A stretch of 64,000 nt of DNA, from assembly GCA_024280215.1 (NCBI GenBank), contig JAJRQO010000034.1:1-64000 (forward strand). The letters are read 5' to 3'. Under the pieces are notes generated by a model. It did not search any database, was not told where the DNA came from, and was given only the letters and a program-made list of their open reading frames with translations. Shown here piece after piece: positions 47,601 to 58,906 of the stretch. The stretch's first letter is position 1; the number at the start of each line of letters is the position of its first letter. The DNA is from Candidatus Zixiibacteriota bacterium (lineage in GTDB: Bacteria; Zixibacteria; MSB-5A5; GN15; FEB-12). Both the position numbers and the translations under genes were made by a program.

Positions 47601-50600
47601 CTGGTATTCGTTTAGAAACCCAGAAGTAGGTAAGCAACCGTTACCAGATTCTATTTTTAATCTCTATGTTGACAATTTTGATGATAGTTCAAATATCTAT
47701 TATTATGATTTCCTCAACGGGACTGAGGGGAATATCGCTGATGGTGGTTCTGCAAGATTACCAGATAAAGAAAGCTATTCTCCTGGATTTACTACTGAAA
47801 ATGCATACTTCTCGTATGTTATTAATCTCGACGATGAATTCGAAAGAGACAGATTCAAAGTTGCTGGTTCTGAGAGAATTCCGAATATTGACAATGCTGT
47901 CAATAATGATACTCCAGGCGATTCGATTCCATGGATTACCTATCGTATTCCAATTCGTGACCCTGATGCTTTGGATCAAATCGTAACCTCCGATCCAAAT
48001 ATTCAACCTGCTTGGAACAAAATTTCTCATGTTCGGATTTGGGTTGAAGGTGAATTGTTAGACAATGTTTCGGATACTATTGAAATAGCTGACTGGTATT
48101 TTGTGCAACCAAGTTGGAAAGATTCTGTTATCTTTTCGCCGCTTTCAGATATGAAATCGAATTTTGTTATTTCTGCCGTGAGTAGTGACGTTGACGAAAA
48201 TTTCCATGTTCATAAAGATGTCGAAGCGTATGAAGATCCTACAACAAATGTTGTTGAAGTTCAGAAAGCACTCCAATTATCATTTGATAATCTTAATAGA
48301 CATGATACCTGTATTGCCGTAAAAAATCTCTTTACGATTGATCAGTACTCTGGGTATAGAAGAATGGAAATGTATGTTCATGGTGAAGGGGATGGAGCAG
48401 AACCTGGTAATCCTGACATTAGTAAAATTAAATTCTTCTTCAGACTTGGGCGGGATAGTAAAAATTATTATGAATACCACACTAATATCGTGCCTGGATG
48501 GAATGAATCGAACCATGTCAATATTGATTTTAATGAGTTAACGGCTCTCAAAGATTCCGCACTACAAAATGTTGAGTTTGGGGAAATCATCAACGTAGAA
48601 AATGAAAAATATCGTGTTTATGGTAGACCAAATATAAATGAAATTAAGTTTTTAGCTGTTGGTGTTATTAATGAAGATTCATTAAAACCGATTAGTGGAA
48701 ATATTTGGGTTGATGAACTTAGAGTGACCGATGTGCGGAAAGATGTCGGTACTGCAGGTCGTGTCTCTGCGACTGGTAATATGGCTGACTTTATGAATTA
48801 TAACTTTTCACTTGAATCAAGAGATCCATATTTTAGAGGAATTTCCGCTGCGACACGAGGTGGTTCATCAAATAATCTTGGCTCTGGAAAACATAGAACC
48901 TCATCTCGAGGTTCTATGACTTTTAATCTTCATAAGTTACTACCAAGGTCATGGAACGCTTCAATACCTGTTTCCCTCTCTTATTCCAAAGCTGTAGAAA
49001 CACCTCTTCTACGGACAAACTCTGATATTGTTTTGCCTGAAGAAATTCGATTGGAAGAACAACGGGTGACTGAATCTAAAACAGTTTCCGTCAGTTTAAA
49101 ATTTAAAAAGAAAACTAGGAATCCTCTTTTCTCAGTTTTGTTAAACAGGCTTGATTCAAGAATGTCATACAGGCGTTCTAATTTGAAAGATGCCAATACC
49201 CCATATTCGTTTGGTGAAGTAGTAGATGTTAACGCAAGTTATAATCTTGGAATTAAAAAAGTACCCAAAATACCTGTCTTTTTCTTTCTGAAATCTGTGC
49301 CAATTTTGAAAAAAGCAGCAAGCTCAAAACTTTCACTGTACCCAGACACATGGACAATGAAAGGAAGCTTTAGCAGAAACCTTTCCGTCTCGGATGATAA
49401 AGCATTTAAAAGACGTTCAAGTATTAAAAGAAGTTTTAATGCATCGATGAAAATTAATTATAAGTTTTTTGACAATTTAGCAACATCATTTGACTATGAT
49501 ACAAGAAGAGATTTAACAAATTTAGACCTAATTAATTTTAGTTTGAACAAAGATGAATTAAAAATCGGATTAGAAACATACTATGGGCAGAGATTTACTC
49601 TTTCCTACGACCCAAAACTTCTTAATTTCTTCACCACCTCATTCTCATTCAGATCATCGTATTCCGATGATTGGGAAAGAAGTAATTCTACCAGAAGATC
49701 AAATCTTTCAAGAAATATTTCAATTGGTGGTAAATTTGACCACCAAGCTCTCTTTGGTGGAAAAGGTACTACACGTGATCGTGGATTCAAAAAAAGAAGA
49801 GGTGGTCGTACTAAAAATGTCTTAGCGGATGAAGAAAAGAAAAAAGATAAATTCTACGCACCAGTACTAAAAGGTCTACGTAAATTAACTGGATGGATTG
49901 ACCCTGTCTCATATAATTATAGTACCAGTTTTACTAATTCATTACCTGGATTACTCTCAAGACCTGGCTACTCATACCTTTTCGGATTAACAAATGATGC
50001 TAAAAGAGAGTCCGTTGAAGATTCACGTAACCCAAGTTCGGGTGTGGGTGAGGCTTACGACTTTTCTACTGGTTTTACACTTTTAGGTGGAATTAAAACA
50101 ACAGTAAAATATAGAAAATCTGTCTCGAGTGATTTACGAGTTATTTCAAGTGACTTAAACAAAGAAGTAGAGAATACCTCAGAAAGCTGGCCTGATCTCA
50201 ATATTAGAATTCAAAAATTTAAACATCTTCCACTTATTCAAAAATATGTGAATAAATTTATAGATATATTTTCCCCAAGTACTGGTTATTCTCGAGCAGT
50301 AAAAGAATCTATTGATAAAGTAGCTGGTTTTACTACCTCTAAAAATACAAGTACGAATTTTAATCCGTTAATCAAAGTAAACTTTAAATTGTTTCGGTCA
50401 TTATCACTTACAAGTACGGTAACAAAAAATATCTCTGAGAGTATTACCTTTGCGAGTCTTACTGGTAAAAGACTCCAAACTACTAAAACTACAAAACAGT
50501 CGTTTGCTTTATCTACCAAGTATTCATTCACATCACCACACGGAATCTCTATACCGCTATTGGGAAAGTTAAAATTTAACTCAACGGTGGATTTGTCTCT

Positions 50601-50817
50601 CAATGTGAAGTACAACTCTTCTAAGATTGAAAATGATAAACAAATTGGTATAAATAATACTACCAACGATGAATCCTCAATTGCTTATAATCCAGTCATC
50701 GCTTATACCTTTAGTCGTCAAATCAAAGGTGGTATTACTATGAGATGGCAAGATACAAAAGGACGACGGAATCAACATACAAGAGAAGTACAGCTTTGGA
50801 CTGAAATTAGTTTCTAA
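44674..50817 (+). CDS. sprA: SprA (T9SS outer-membrane translocon/gliding motility protein), GTG start
   Basis: 2047 aa; signal peptide SYA|QIGF; IKYRGDED-like QIRYKGDEDDVLKSIEAGNTTLSLP; NPNVNDIAYVDDFESS; IWVDELRVTDV. Confidence 0.93.
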   Translation: MKIKNKILLHLLLISIAVQLTAVLSYAQIGFHAKLDTPPSFVSSYEEVEDKVSVAIYPQTFPILDKWLRYKPRAVSSNFAEGSIRFETQYYGVRREKYYLTPISVDAENYSNFRIQKALMNSLAEGFSNSIVKSDEKKRRSGLGLQVALPKRLEKIFGEGSAGLKISGRRRISFAGRSNWSDDVTTGVQQSKFPSLVMDQVSRFDITGTIGSKITVKVSQDSQTDIPLSNAIQIRYKGDEDDVLKSIEAGNTTLSLPNTKFVGYSSRIRGLFGLKAEAQVGNLRITGIASQEKGSSETTSITAGGEESLEYLRDYEYVERRVFDLVLPSEGIVPSDRVSKIFLYESVPSYNADTITTIANFYVKPDSISAYKSEAVTGNDTKVREIPDTKYQLYHDRDVPYIVFNTPQSRNNTIGLYMEIISENGDTTFFGNLSDTLNVFDTTTTGIDTTNVWRLKLLVPSDALQPSPRDETWQLMWRNCYSIPKGTAIEDIKFKVRQGLEGTERNVGSFLFQGIPPKTDNYLEILGLDLRNSNSDTEIPDEIVDENPFNFRSDWGLIIFPSRTPFDDDTTYSYGSYQLPELEIKVPEIYNYDSWTTKTEASKYFIEMVTTTRGSIIRLNRANIIDGSERITANGDLLVKGQDYDINYDFGQVTLRSEKATDPNSEIKIDFEYAPFFAVQKKSLLGFRAEYEWSKDLKFGSTFLYKSDKAQERKPKVGQETARTVIFDTDLSLKLHPEFLTTMIDALPLIETEAKSNLTISAELAQSHPNPNVNDIAYVDDFESSLDNISLGLFRTNWKHASQPQQLDGKGYLKTKMLWYNPETSPLTTDVYDRDIKVGTGVKQTFRMVFRANQIVYDSEIDEVPNPIDSTSVKTWGGFMRYFGSPLDESRVKLFEVRLKGRRGKIHLDFGAINEDINKNTNADTEDRDASEEIDLAGTEDTGLDKLMDEFEVPAHIDSADIDAYLAANPDPHGDNWYSFRNPEVGKQPLPDSIFNLYVDNFDDSSNIYYYDFLNGTEGNIADGGSARLPDKESYSPGFTTENAYFSYVINLDDEFERDRFKVAGSERIPNIDNAVNNDTPGDSIPWITYRIPIRDPDALDQIVTSDPNIQPAWNKISHVRIWVEGELLDNVSDTIEIADWYFVQPSWKDSVIFSPLSDMKSNFVISAVSSDVDENFHVHKDVEAYEDPTTNVVEVQKALQLSFDNLNRHDTCIAVKNLFTIDQYSGYRRMEMYVHGEGDGAEPGNPDISKIKFFFRLGRDSKNYYEYHTNIVPGWNESNHVNIDFNELTALKDSALQNVEFGEIINVENEKYRVYGRPNINEIKFLAVGVINEDSLKPISGNIWVDELRVTDVRKDVGTAGRVSATGNMADFMNYNFSLESRDPYFRGISAATRGGSSNNLGSGKHRTSSRGSMTFNLHKLLPRSWNASIPVSLSYSKAVETPLLRTNSDIVLPEEIRLEEQRVTESKTVSVSLKFKKKTRNPLFSVLLNRLDSRMSYRRSNLKDANTPYSFGEVVDVNASYNLGIKKVPKIPVFFFLKSVPILKKAASSKLSLYPDTWTMKGSFSRNLSVSDDKAFKRRSSIKRSFNASMKINYKFFDNLATSFDYDTRRDLTNLDLINFSLNKDELKIGLETYYGQRFTLSYDPKLLNFFTTSFSFRSSYSDDWERSNSTRRSNLSRNISIGGKFDHQALFGGKGTTRDRGFKKRRGGRTKNVLADEEKKKDKFYAPVLKGLRKLTGWIDPVSYNYSTSFTNSLPGLLSRPGYSYLFGLTNDAKRESVEDSRNPSSGVGEAYDFSTGFTLLGGIKTTVKYRKSVSSDLRVISSDLNKEVENTSESWPDLNIRIQKFKHLPLIQKYVNKFIDIFSPSTGYSRAVKESIDKVAGFTTSKNTSTNFNPLIKVNFKLFRSLSLTSTVTKNISESITFASLTGKRLQTTKTTKQSFALSTKYSFTSPHGISIPLLGKLKFNSTVDLSLNVKYNSSKIENDKQIGINNTTNDESSIAYNPVIAYTFSRQIKGGITMRWQDTKGRRNQHTREVQLWTEISF

Positions 50818-50875
50818 CTTATTTAGAACTAACTTTTCAATTGACTTATACATATAAATCTGTCACCTTACACAC

Positions 50876-51814
50876 ATGAAAAAAACTACTTTCACTTTAC
50901 TGTATCTGCTTATTGGTTGCTTTGTTATGACCTCATGTCAATCAAACAGTTATATTACTCCGCCAAAATTTAATGCACAAAGAGCTTTTGAATACTTGGA
51001 AAAACAGGTCGCATTTGGACCAAGAGTACCAGGCTCAACGGCATCTGCTGAGTGCAGAGATTTTTTCTATACGATTTTTGATTCATTAGAAATTCCAGTC
51101 GACTCACAAGCATTTGTCTTCTTTGATTTATATTCCCAAACAAATATCCCAATGGTTAATGTCGTCGCATCCTATGTTGCTAATCCTGACTTTCCCACTA
51201 TTGTCCTTATGGCACATTATGATTCTCGTCCGAGAACAGATTATCCAACTGATAAATCCCTTTTAAATAAACCAATCGATGGTGCATCAGATGGTGCCTC
51301 GGGCGTAGCTACTCTTCTTGAGTTAGCACATATGTTTACCCAGCAAGCACCATCTCTCAACGTAGATTTCGTTTTTGTCGATGGTGAAGACTGGGGTAAG
51401 TCTGGCGATATTCAGTTTTATATGCTTGGCTCAAAAGAATTCGCTCGCAAAGGTATCAGAGGGAAATACAAATTTGGGATTGTCCTTGATATGATTGGTG
51501 ATAAAGATTTAACAATTTATCGTGAACAGTACTCAGAAAATTCTAACAAAGAGCTCAATGATATTATTTTTGAAACTGCAGCAAAGTTACAAGTTGATGG
51601 TTTTATCGACTCTGTCAAATATGCGATTTCCGATGATCACCTTTCGTTAATTACAGCAGGTATTCCATCTGTCGATCTGATAGATTTTGATTACAAGTAT
51701 TGGCATACAGAGTTTGACACACCGGAAAACTGTTCAGCAGAATCACTTGAATCAGTAGGAAGAGTTGTAGCAGAAATCCTCTACAACAAATCATTATGGC
51801 AAAGAACAAAATAA
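50876..51814 (+). CDS. M28-family lipoprotein, glutaminyl-peptide cyclotransferase-like
   Basis: Lipobox VMTSCQS; FGPRVPGSTAS, VLMAHYDSRP, GASDGASGVATLLELA, VFVDGEDWG. Confidence 0.83.
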   Translation: MKKTTFTLLYLLIGCFVMTSCQSNSYITPPKFNAQRAFEYLEKQVAFGPRVPGSTASAECRDFFYTIFDSLEIPVDSQAFVFFDLYSQTNIPMVNVVASYVANPDFPTIVLMAHYDSRPRTDYPTDKSLLNKPIDGASDGASGVATLLELAHMFTQQAPSLNVDFVFVDGEDWGKSGDIQFYMLGSKEFARKGIRGKYKFGIVLDMIGDKDLTIYREQYSENSNKELNDIIFETAAKLQVDGFIDSVKYAISDDHLSLITAGIPSVDLIDFDYKYWHTEFDTPENCSAESLESVGRVVAEILYNKSLWQRTK

Positions 51815-53169
51815 CAACACTAAGAGATTTTCCCTCTGTGGAAGAACTCTTGCAACAAAAAAAAATCAGCTTACTCATTGAGCAACTCCCACGACCTATT
51901 GTTGCACAAATAGTAAAATCAGTTATTGCACAGTCGAAATCTGAATTCAAAGAGAACAAAAATATCTCGACGACAACAATTGTAACTAAAATCATTTTCG
52001 AAGCTTCCAAAATAAAAAGAAAAGAGATTAAAAAAGTTATCAACGCAACTGGTATCGTTGTGCATACTAATTTAGGTAGAGCACCTTTGTCCGATGAACT
52101 CTTTGATGAAATACGAAAAACTACTGTTGGATTCGGTAATATCGAATTCGATTTACATAATGGCAAACGAGGTAAAAGGGGAGAAGCTGTCGAAAATTAT
52201 CTCACCGAACTTTCACAAGCAGAGTCATCAACAGTTGTCAACAATTGTGCCGCAGCACTCTTTTTGATATTAAATACACTCGCCAATAGAAAACAGGTAA
52301 TCCTCTCTCGTTCAGAGCTTGTCCAAATCGGTGGCGGCTTTCGTATTCCTGATATTTTAAAAAAATCAGGTGCCAAACTTTCTGAAGTTGGCTCAACAAA
52401 TATTACAACAATTAAAGATTATGAAAATGCTATCACCGACAAAACAGGTCTTATCCTCAAAGTACACCAAAGTAACTTTGTCCAAAAAGGATTTGTCGAA
52501 CAAGTATCTCTTAAAGAGCTTGTTGCTCTTGGAAAAAAATATGCTATCCCTGTCGTCAATGATTTAGGAAGTGGCGTTTTTGTCCCAACCAAAAAACTTC
52601 TTGGTTATTCAGAACCAACAGTGCAGATGTCAGTCCGTGATGGTGCTGATATAACCTGTTTCTCAGGTGATAAATTACTTGGTGGGTCACAGGCTGGACT
52701 GATAGTTGGAAAAAATGAACTTATATCAAAAATTAAAAAGAACCAACTCTTTAGAACTATGCGAGCGGATAAAATTGCCTTTGCAATACTTGAAAAACTT
52801 CTGAAGTATTATCTCGACAATACATGGGATGAAAAAATTAAACTTTGGAAGATGCTTTCAATCTCCGAATCTGAACTATACAAGCGAGCCAAGAAAATTC
52901 AAAAGAATCTGGGCAACCCCGATGGACTTTCTGTTGAAGCGACCAAAGGATATGTTGGTGGTGGAGCCTTACCAGAATCAGACATCCCATCAGTTGCAAT
53001 TATTTTTTCTCATGCGAATGCAAACCAACTGATGAAAAAATTCAGAGACTTAGAGTACCCGATCATCGGACGAATCGAGAGTGACCGTTTTCTTCTTGAC
53101 CTCAAAGCTATTGAAGATTCCGACCTTGCATATCTTGAACAATCTATAAAAGAAATTCTCTCAATCTGA
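51796..53169 (+). CDS. selA: L-seryl-tRNA(Sec) selenium transferase
   Basis: [65 protein letters not shown]. Confidence 0.97.
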   Translation: MAKNKITTLRDFPSVEELLQQKKISLLIEQLPRPIVAQIVKSVIAQSKSEFKENKNISTTTIVTKIIFEASKIKRKEIKKVINATGIVVHTNLGRAPLSDELFDEIRKTTVGFGNIEFDLHNGKRGKRGEAVENYLTELSQAESSTVVNNCAAALFLILNTLANRKQVILSRSELVQIGGGFRIPDILKKSGAKLSEVGSTNITTIKDYENAITDKTGLILKVHQSNFVQKGFVEQVSLKELVALGKKYAIPVVNDLGSGVFVPTKKLLGYSEPTVQMSVRDGADITCFSGDKLLGGSQAGLIVGKNELISKIKKNQLFRTMRADKIAFAILEKLLKYYLDNTWDEKIKLWKMLSISESELYKRAKKIQKNLGNPDGLSVEATKGYVGGGALPESDIPSVAIIFSHANANQLMKKFRDLEYPIIGRIESDRFLLDLKAIEDSDLAYLEQSIKEILSI

Positions 53170-53171
53170 AT

Positions 53172-55061
53172 ATGTTAGTCATAGGCACCGCAGGACATAT
53201 CGACCATGGCAAATCAGCAATCGTCAAACGGCTGACCAACACCGATCCCGACAGACTTCCCGAAGAAAAAGCACGGGGTATGACGATTGACTTAGGCTTT
53301 GCCTTCTACAACACTCCCGCCAATGAAACTATCGCATTCATCGATGTACCAGGTCACGAACGCTTTGTCAAAAATATGGTCTCTGGTGTTGGCGGAATTG
53401 ATTTAGTCATGCTTGTCATTGCAGCCGATGATGGATGGATGCCGCAAACAGAAGAACACTTTCAAATTGTTCGACTCTTAAAAATTAAAAATGGCATCAT
53501 TGTCATTAATAAATCTGATTTGGTTGATGAAGAATGGTTAGAACTTTTAGAATCTGAGATAAAAGATAAAGTCGCTGGTTCATTTTTAGAATCTGCACCT
53601 ATTTTTAAAATCTCCGCTGAAACAGGTGACAACTTTGATCTGCTGGAAGACTATCTTTATACCTTACCTTCAGCAATAAAATCACAACGAGACATCGGTA
53701 AACCTCGACTCTATATAGACAGGTCATTCGTTCGCTCTGGTATAGGAGGAGTTGTTACTGGTACTCTTCGTGGTGGTCAGCTTGAGGTTGGGCAAATGGT
53801 GACAATATTTCCTGCCAATGTAGAAGCTAAAATCAGAACCCTCCACTCAAACAACACTGACGTCCAAATCGCTGTCCCTGGACAACGTACCGCTGTATCA
53901 TTTACTGGTATTGATAAATCTATTCTTGAGCGTGGTGGTGTGATTCTTGCCGCTCAACAGACTGCTATAACAATTGAAAACAAAGTAATCGCACTTTCGG
54001 TTGAGATGCTTCCGCAGTCACCAGTTCCGCTTGAAGACCGTCGAAGAATGCTCTGCATCATCGGTACAACCGAAATTGAGGGAGAAGTACGAACTCTGCA
54101 AAATAAATATATATCTCCAGGCGAAAAAGGAATAGTTTTCTTTAAACCTGACAAACCTCTTTATACACTTCTTGGTGAAAAATGGATTGGCAGACTCCCG
54201 ACTCCAATGGTCACGATTGGGGGAGGAGAGGTCTTGGACTATTTGCCATATTTTCCACGTAAAAGAGATTATGATTCGTATTCATATTTATACGAACGTA
54301 CTAATATCAATTTAGAGAAACTCATTCTCTCCGAATTGCAAAAAGAATTCATCCTTCCCAAAGAAGATATTTTACCACTTGCCAATTTTTCAGAGAAAGC
54401 GGTCAACAATCAAATAAAAAATATGTGGCAAAAAAAAATAATTCAAATTTTTGAAGGTCATATCTACGTTGAAAAATTCTTTACTGACGCTATCAAACAA
54501 TTCAAAAATCAGATAGAAACTTATCTTGAAGCAAACGCTCACTTAAACGGACTGCTTCTTGAACAAATCGAACAGGTAAGCTCTTTTTCAAAATCAAAAA
54601 CAGCAATCTTTTTGAAATATTTAATTTCTACTGGTGAGATTCTAAAAAACAATGACAAGTTTACTCCAACAGGACAAGAGATGATTCTCAAAGGTGCTGT
54701 GAAAAACACTTATGAAATAATTATGAAAGAACTCACAGAGAAAAAATACACTCCACCGACAATTCAAAACCTAATTCATCTTGGCAAACAAGCACGTAAT
54801 GCTATTCGGTTTATCGTTGATACTTCACAAGCATACAAATGCGGTTCCGACTTTCTCTTTTTAACTGATAATTGGAATGATATTGTTTTGTTTATCAAAG
54901 AAACTATCAATCAAAACAATGAGCTCAAAGTATCCGACATAAAAGAAAAATTTGAGATGTCTCGCAAATTTACTATTCCGATTCTTGAAGAAACCGACCG
55001 TCTAAAAATAACCGCACGTGCTGGTGATGTTCGTATCAAAGGAGATAATTTTGAAAACTAA
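53172..55061 (+). CDS. selB: Selenocysteine-specific elongation factor SelB
   Basis: [41 protein letters not shown]; winged-helix C-terminus. Confidence 0.97.
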   Translation: MLVIGTAGHIDHGKSAIVKRLTNTDPDRLPEEKARGMTIDLGFAFYNTPANETIAFIDVPGHERFVKNMVSGVGGIDLVMLVIAADDGWMPQTEEHFQIVRLLKIKNGIIVINKSDLVDEEWLELLESEIKDKVAGSFLESAPIFKISAETGDNFDLLEDYLYTLPSAIKSQRDIGKPRLYIDRSFVRSGIGGVVTGTLRGGQLEVGQMVTIFPANVEAKIRTLHSNNTDVQIAVPGQRTAVSFTGIDKSILERGGVILAAQQTAITIENKVIALSVEMLPQSPVPLEDRRRMLCIIGTTEIEGEVRTLQNKYISPGEKGIVFFKPDKPLYTLLGEKWIGRLPTPMVTIGGGEVLDYLPYFPRKRDYDSYSYLYERTNINLEKLILSELQKEFILPKEDILPLANFSEKAVNNQIKNMWQKKIIQIFEGHIYVEKFFTDAIKQFKNQIETYLEANAHLNGLLLEQIEQVSSFSKSKTAIFLKYLISTGEILKNNDKFTPTGQEMILKGAVKNTYEIIMKELTEKKYTPPTIQNLIHLGKQARNAIRFIVDTSQAYKCGSDFLFLTDNWNDIVLFIKETINQNNELKVSDIKEKFEMSRKFTIPILEETDRLKITARAGDVRIKGDNFEN

Positions 55062-56637
55062 ATCGCTACTTTACAATGCGGTTATATATACTCAATCGGA
55101 TTCGTTAGTTGTCAATTCAATGGCAATAAGCAAAAATAAAATCGTCGCAGTTGGTAATAATTTAGAGCATGATGATGACTTTAAATCGTATCACAAAATC
55201 GACATCAAAGGAAAAACTATTACACCAGGGCTAACCGATGCACACACCCATTTTTTCTTCTTTGCCATTTCATTAGGTCGTGTTAAATTGCACGGTTTAG
55301 AAAGTATAGAAGCATGTTTACAAACAATCAAAGCACATGCCCAGAAACTCAAAAGAAACGAATGGGTTGTCGGTGAGGGATATTCACCTGACCAATTCAA
55401 AAAATTCGTACAACCAGATAGATATATGCTCGATGATGTTACTGGCGGACGACCAGCATTTATCTATTCCAAAGACCAACACTCTGCTTGGGTAAACAGC
55501 AAAGCACTAAAGCTTGCTGGCATCACCTCAAAATCTAAAAACCCCGATGGAGGTGAAATTGTCAAATTTGAAAACGACGAACCAACTGGCATCCTTCGAG
55601 AGATGTCATCCTATATCGACTTGTACAAACAAATTCCATTACCATCAGAAAGCAAGACCGACAAACTCTATCAACAAGCACTTGAGTTTGCCTATGAAAA
55701 TGGCGTTACCGCTGTGCATTCTTTTGACAGAAAAGATGGTTTTGCCTATTTCTCTAAAAAAGCTGAACAGGGAAAACTCGGACTTCGTATAAATTATTAT
55801 TTTCCTGATACAACTCTTGATGAACTGTTAGAAGCTAAAATTCTCTTCGGGACAGGCGATGACTATCTCAGGCTTTCTGGGATAAAAATTTATTCCGATG
55901 GTGCCTTAGGTTCGCAAACTGCTCTTTGCTTTCACAAGTATATCGGTTCAAAAGATAATTTTGGCATTGAAGTTGAGTCATCAAAATCAATGCTCAAGAA
56001 AATGAAAAAAGCGACCAAGCTCGGTTTCCCTTGTGCGACTCATGCTATCGGCGATAAAGCCGTTTCAAATGTTCTCGATGCAATCGAACAGCTTCCAAAA
56101 ATGCACTTCGGAGCCAGACATCGCATAGAGCATCTGCAACTTGTCAGACGGAAAGATTTAAAACGGATTAAAGAACTCGATGTCATCGCATCGATGCAAC
56201 CGTCGCATTGCCCATCAGATATTAAAATGATTCACAAATACTGGGGTAAACAAGGTGCCAATGCATTTCTGTTTAACACCTTTCAAAAAAAGAATATTGA
56301 CATAGCTTTTGGCTCCGATGCACCAATTGAACCGCTAAAACCTCTCGAGGGAATAACCGCCGCTGTTATGCGAGCAAAACCAAAAAGCAGAGAACAATTC
56401 TACACCGAAGAAAAAATAACTGCCTCTGATGCTCTTTATCATTATACCGTTGGTCCCGCTAAAGCAGTCGGACAGGAGCATTGCCGAGGTATGTTACTCC
56501 CTGACTATCCCTCAGATTTTGTGATTCTATCAGACGACATTACAAAAATTGCACCAACAAAACTTTACGACATGAAAGTCTTGGCAACAGTTTTTGATGG
56601 AAAAATCAAATACGACCCGTCAAATCTATTAAAGTAA
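55051..56637 (+). CDS. Amidohydrolase family protein (YtcJ-like)
   Basis: TPGLTDAHTHFFF, YSDGALGSQTALC, ATHAIGDKAV, RHRIEHLQLV, SDAPIEPLKP; TTG at 55051 preceded by GGAG. Confidence 0.88.
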   Translation: MKTKSLLYNAVIYTQSDSLVVNSMAISKNKIVAVGNNLEHDDDFKSYHKIDIKGKTITPGLTDAHTHFFFFAISLGRVKLHGLESIEACLQTIKAHAQKLKRNEWVVGEGYSPDQFKKFVQPDRYMLDDVTGGRPAFIYSKDQHSAWVNSKALKLAGITSKSKNPDGGEIVKFENDEPTGILREMSSYIDLYKQIPLPSESKTDKLYQQALEFAYENGVTAVHSFDRKDGFAYFSKKAEQGKLGLRINYYFPDTTLDELLEAKILFGTGDDYLRLSGIKIYSDGALGSQTALCFHKYIGSKDNFGIEVESSKSMLKKMKKATKLGFPCATHAIGDKAVSNVLDAIEQLPKMHFGARHRIEHLQLVRRKDLKRIKELDVIASMQPSHCPSDIKMIHKYWGKQGANAFLFNTFQKKNIDIAFGSDAPIEPLKPLEGITAAVMRAKPKSREQFYTEEKITASDALYHYTVGPAKAVGQEHCRGMLLPDYPSDFVILSDDITKIAPTKLYDMKVLATVFDGKIKYDPSNLLK

Positions 56638-56697
56638 TATAAGCGTCACTAATTAAGTTTTCTCGTCTCCGATTGTTATTGACAATCATTCAATACT

Positions 56698-58011
56698 ATG
56701 TCATATTTCAATATGAAAGATATCTTTCGATATATCTCAATTTTTGTTTTATCTCTTTTTACACTCATTCAAAATAGCTATGCTGAAAACGAAGACAGTA
56801 CAATAACGACTGAATCTATAGTATACCAAATTCATGTCGACCGAATGGTCGGTACCGTCATGCATGATCGTATTCTCAACGCTATCAGTTCGTCCGAAGC
56901 CAACAACGCCGAACTTCTGCTTATTACCATGAACACACCAGGTGGTTATACATCGACAACTCGAAAAATCTGCTCTGCGATATTAGCATCTGATGTACCA
57001 GTTTGTGTGTTTGTCTTTCCTATGGGTTCACATGCTGGTTCGGCTGGTGTATATATCTTGTACGCATCGCATATCGCCGCTATGGCACATACGACAAATA
57101 TCGGCTCGGCTCATCCTGTTGCAGGTGACGGAGGTGATATCGATTCTGTTATGAATGAAAAAGTAACTAACGATGCTGTCGCACAAATTAAATCTTATGC
57201 TGAAAAACATGGTCGTAATATCGAATGGGCTGAAAAAGCCGTTCGTGAATCTGTCAATATCACCGACAAAGAAGCACTCGAAATGGGTGTCGTAGAATTC
57301 ACAGCCGAATCTATTGATGACTTACTTGACCAACTTGACTCACTTGAAATAGAAACAGCATCAGGGACAAAAGTTCTCCAGATGAAAAAACGAAAAGTTG
57401 TTCCTATAAAAATGACTTTGGCTGAAAAAATTCTTAAACTCCTTTCAAGTCCAGACTTTATTTTGATTCTCATGACAATTGGGCTTGCGGGCATCACTAT
57501 TGAACTCTACAACCCTGGAGCGATTCTCCCTGGTGTCGTTGGTGTCCTTTCACTTATATTGATTCTTTATTCATCACAAACCCTTCCATACAATGTTGCG
57601 GGGGTTCTGCTCATTCTCTTTGCCGTAGCACTATTTATTGCAGAACTCAAAGTAGTCTCGCATGGTATTTTAGCTATTGGAGGTATGGTCTCATTTTTCT
57701 TAGGAGGTACTATGTTATTTGACACAGTTGATCCAACTCTGCAAGTTTCAAAATCTCTTTTAATTTCAATCGTTGCGACAATTGGTGTTCTTCTCGCTAT
57801 TGTTATGAGCTTGATAATCAAAGATCGCAAAATGCGTCCTGCTATTGGCAATGAAGGGATGGTTGGTCTTACCGCCGAAGCACGTTCAGGTGGGATGGTC
57901 TATGTCAATGGTGCCTTATGGCAGGCAGAGTCTGATGAAGAGTTACAAAAAGGTGACAAAGTAACAATAACTGCTGTAAATAAATTACTTTTAAAAGTAA
58001 AAAAAATCTAA
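56698..58011 (+). CDS. NfeD-family ClpP-class membrane protease
   Basis: ITMNTPGGYTSTTRKICSAILASDVPVCVFVFPMGSHAGSAGVYILYASHIAAMAHTTNIGSAHPV; TM block and C-terminal OB-like domain. Confidence 0.9.
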   Translation: MSYFNMKDIFRYISIFVLSLFTLIQNSYAENEDSTITTESIVYQIHVDRMVGTVMHDRILNAISSSEANNAELLLITMNTPGGYTSTTRKICSAILASDVPVCVFVFPMGSHAGSAGVYILYASHIAAMAHTTNIGSAHPVAGDGGDIDSVMNEKVTNDAVAQIKSYAEKHGRNIEWAEKAVRESVNITDKEALEMGVVEFTAESIDDLLDQLDSLEIETASGTKVLQMKKRKVVPIKMTLAEKILKLLSSPDFILILMTIGLAGITIELYNPGAILPGVVGVLSLILILYSSQTLPYNVAGVLLILFAVALFIAELKVVSHGILAIGGMVSFFLGGTMLFDTVDPTLQVSKSLLISIVATIGVLLAIVMSLIIKDRKMRPAIGNEGMVGLTAEARSGGMVYVNGALWQAESDEELQKGDKVTITAVNKLLLKVKKI

Positions 58012-58029
58012 ACATATCGAGGGTCTACA

Positions 58030-58794
58030 ATGATACAAATTATTATTTATTTAGTTATATTCATCTTAATTGTTTTATTCTCAGGTATTAAAATTTTTAA
58101 TGAATATGAAAGAGGTGTTGTCTTTCGTTTAGGCCGATTAGTTGGTGCTCGAGGTCCTGGTTTTAAATACGTTATCCCATTTGTTGAAAAAATGAAACGG
58201 GTTGACCTACGTGTTATTACCTATGACATTCCACCACAAGATGTCATCACCAAAGACAACGTTTCTATCAAAGTAAATGCCGTGCTGTATTTTCAAGTTG
58301 TTAATCCTAACGATGCGGTTGTATCAGTCGAAAACTTTTTTGAAGCAACTTCTCAAATTGCCCAGACTACTTTGCGTTCTGTCTTGGGACAGGTTGAACT
58401 TGATGATTTGCTCGCACAACGTGAACAAATTAATGCTCGTTTGCAAAAAATTATAGATGAACAGACCGAACCGTGGGGCATCAAAGTCTCGGTTGTTGAA
58501 GTGAAAAATGTCGATCTTCCACTTGAGATGACTCGTGCTATGGCAAAACAAGCTGAAGCAGAAAGAGAACGTCGTGCTAAAGTTATTCATGCCGAAGGTG
58601 AGTTTCAAGCATCACAAAAAATTGCCGATGCTGCCACGGTTATTGCTACTGCTCCAAATGCGATGCAACTAAGATTCTTGCAGACACTTGTAGAGGTCTC
58701 TGCGGAGAAAAACTCAACTTTGATATTCCCGGTACCGATAGATCTGCTTGGCTCACTCAAAGACTATCTTGACCGTGGTCACCAAAAAGAATAA
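58030..58794 (+). CDS. SPFH-domain slipin/stomatin-like protein
   Basis: [61 protein letters not shown]. Confidence 0.95.
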   Translation: MIQIIIYLVIFILIVLFSGIKIFNEYERGVVFRLGRLVGARGPGFKYVIPFVEKMKRVDLRVITYDIPPQDVITKDNVSIKVNAVLYFQVVNPNDAVVSVENFFEATSQIAQTTLRSVLGQVELDDLLAQREQINARLQKIIDEQTEPWGIKVSVVEVKNVDLPLEMTRAMAKQAEAERERRAKVIHAEGEFQASQKIADAATVIATAPNAMQLRFLQTLVEVSAEKNSTLIFPVPIDLLGSLKDYLDRGHQKE

Positions 58795-58803
58795 TATGAA
58801 TTT

Positions 58804-58906
58804 GTAGGGTTGAGGCATGCCTCAACTTTTTGTCGTTATTTGTAGGTCGAACCCCCGCGGTTTCGACAATGAAATTTTGTAGGGCAGGTCTTTCCGAGAC
58901 CTGCCT
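58804..58906. repeat. Three tandem TTGTAGG-headed hairpins with different stems
   Basis: GTAGG GTTGAGGCATGCCTCAAC (58809-58826); GTAG GTCGAACCCCCGCGGTTTCGAC (58846-58867); GTAGG GGCAGGTCTTTCCGAGACCTGCC (58883-58905). Confidence 0.75.
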
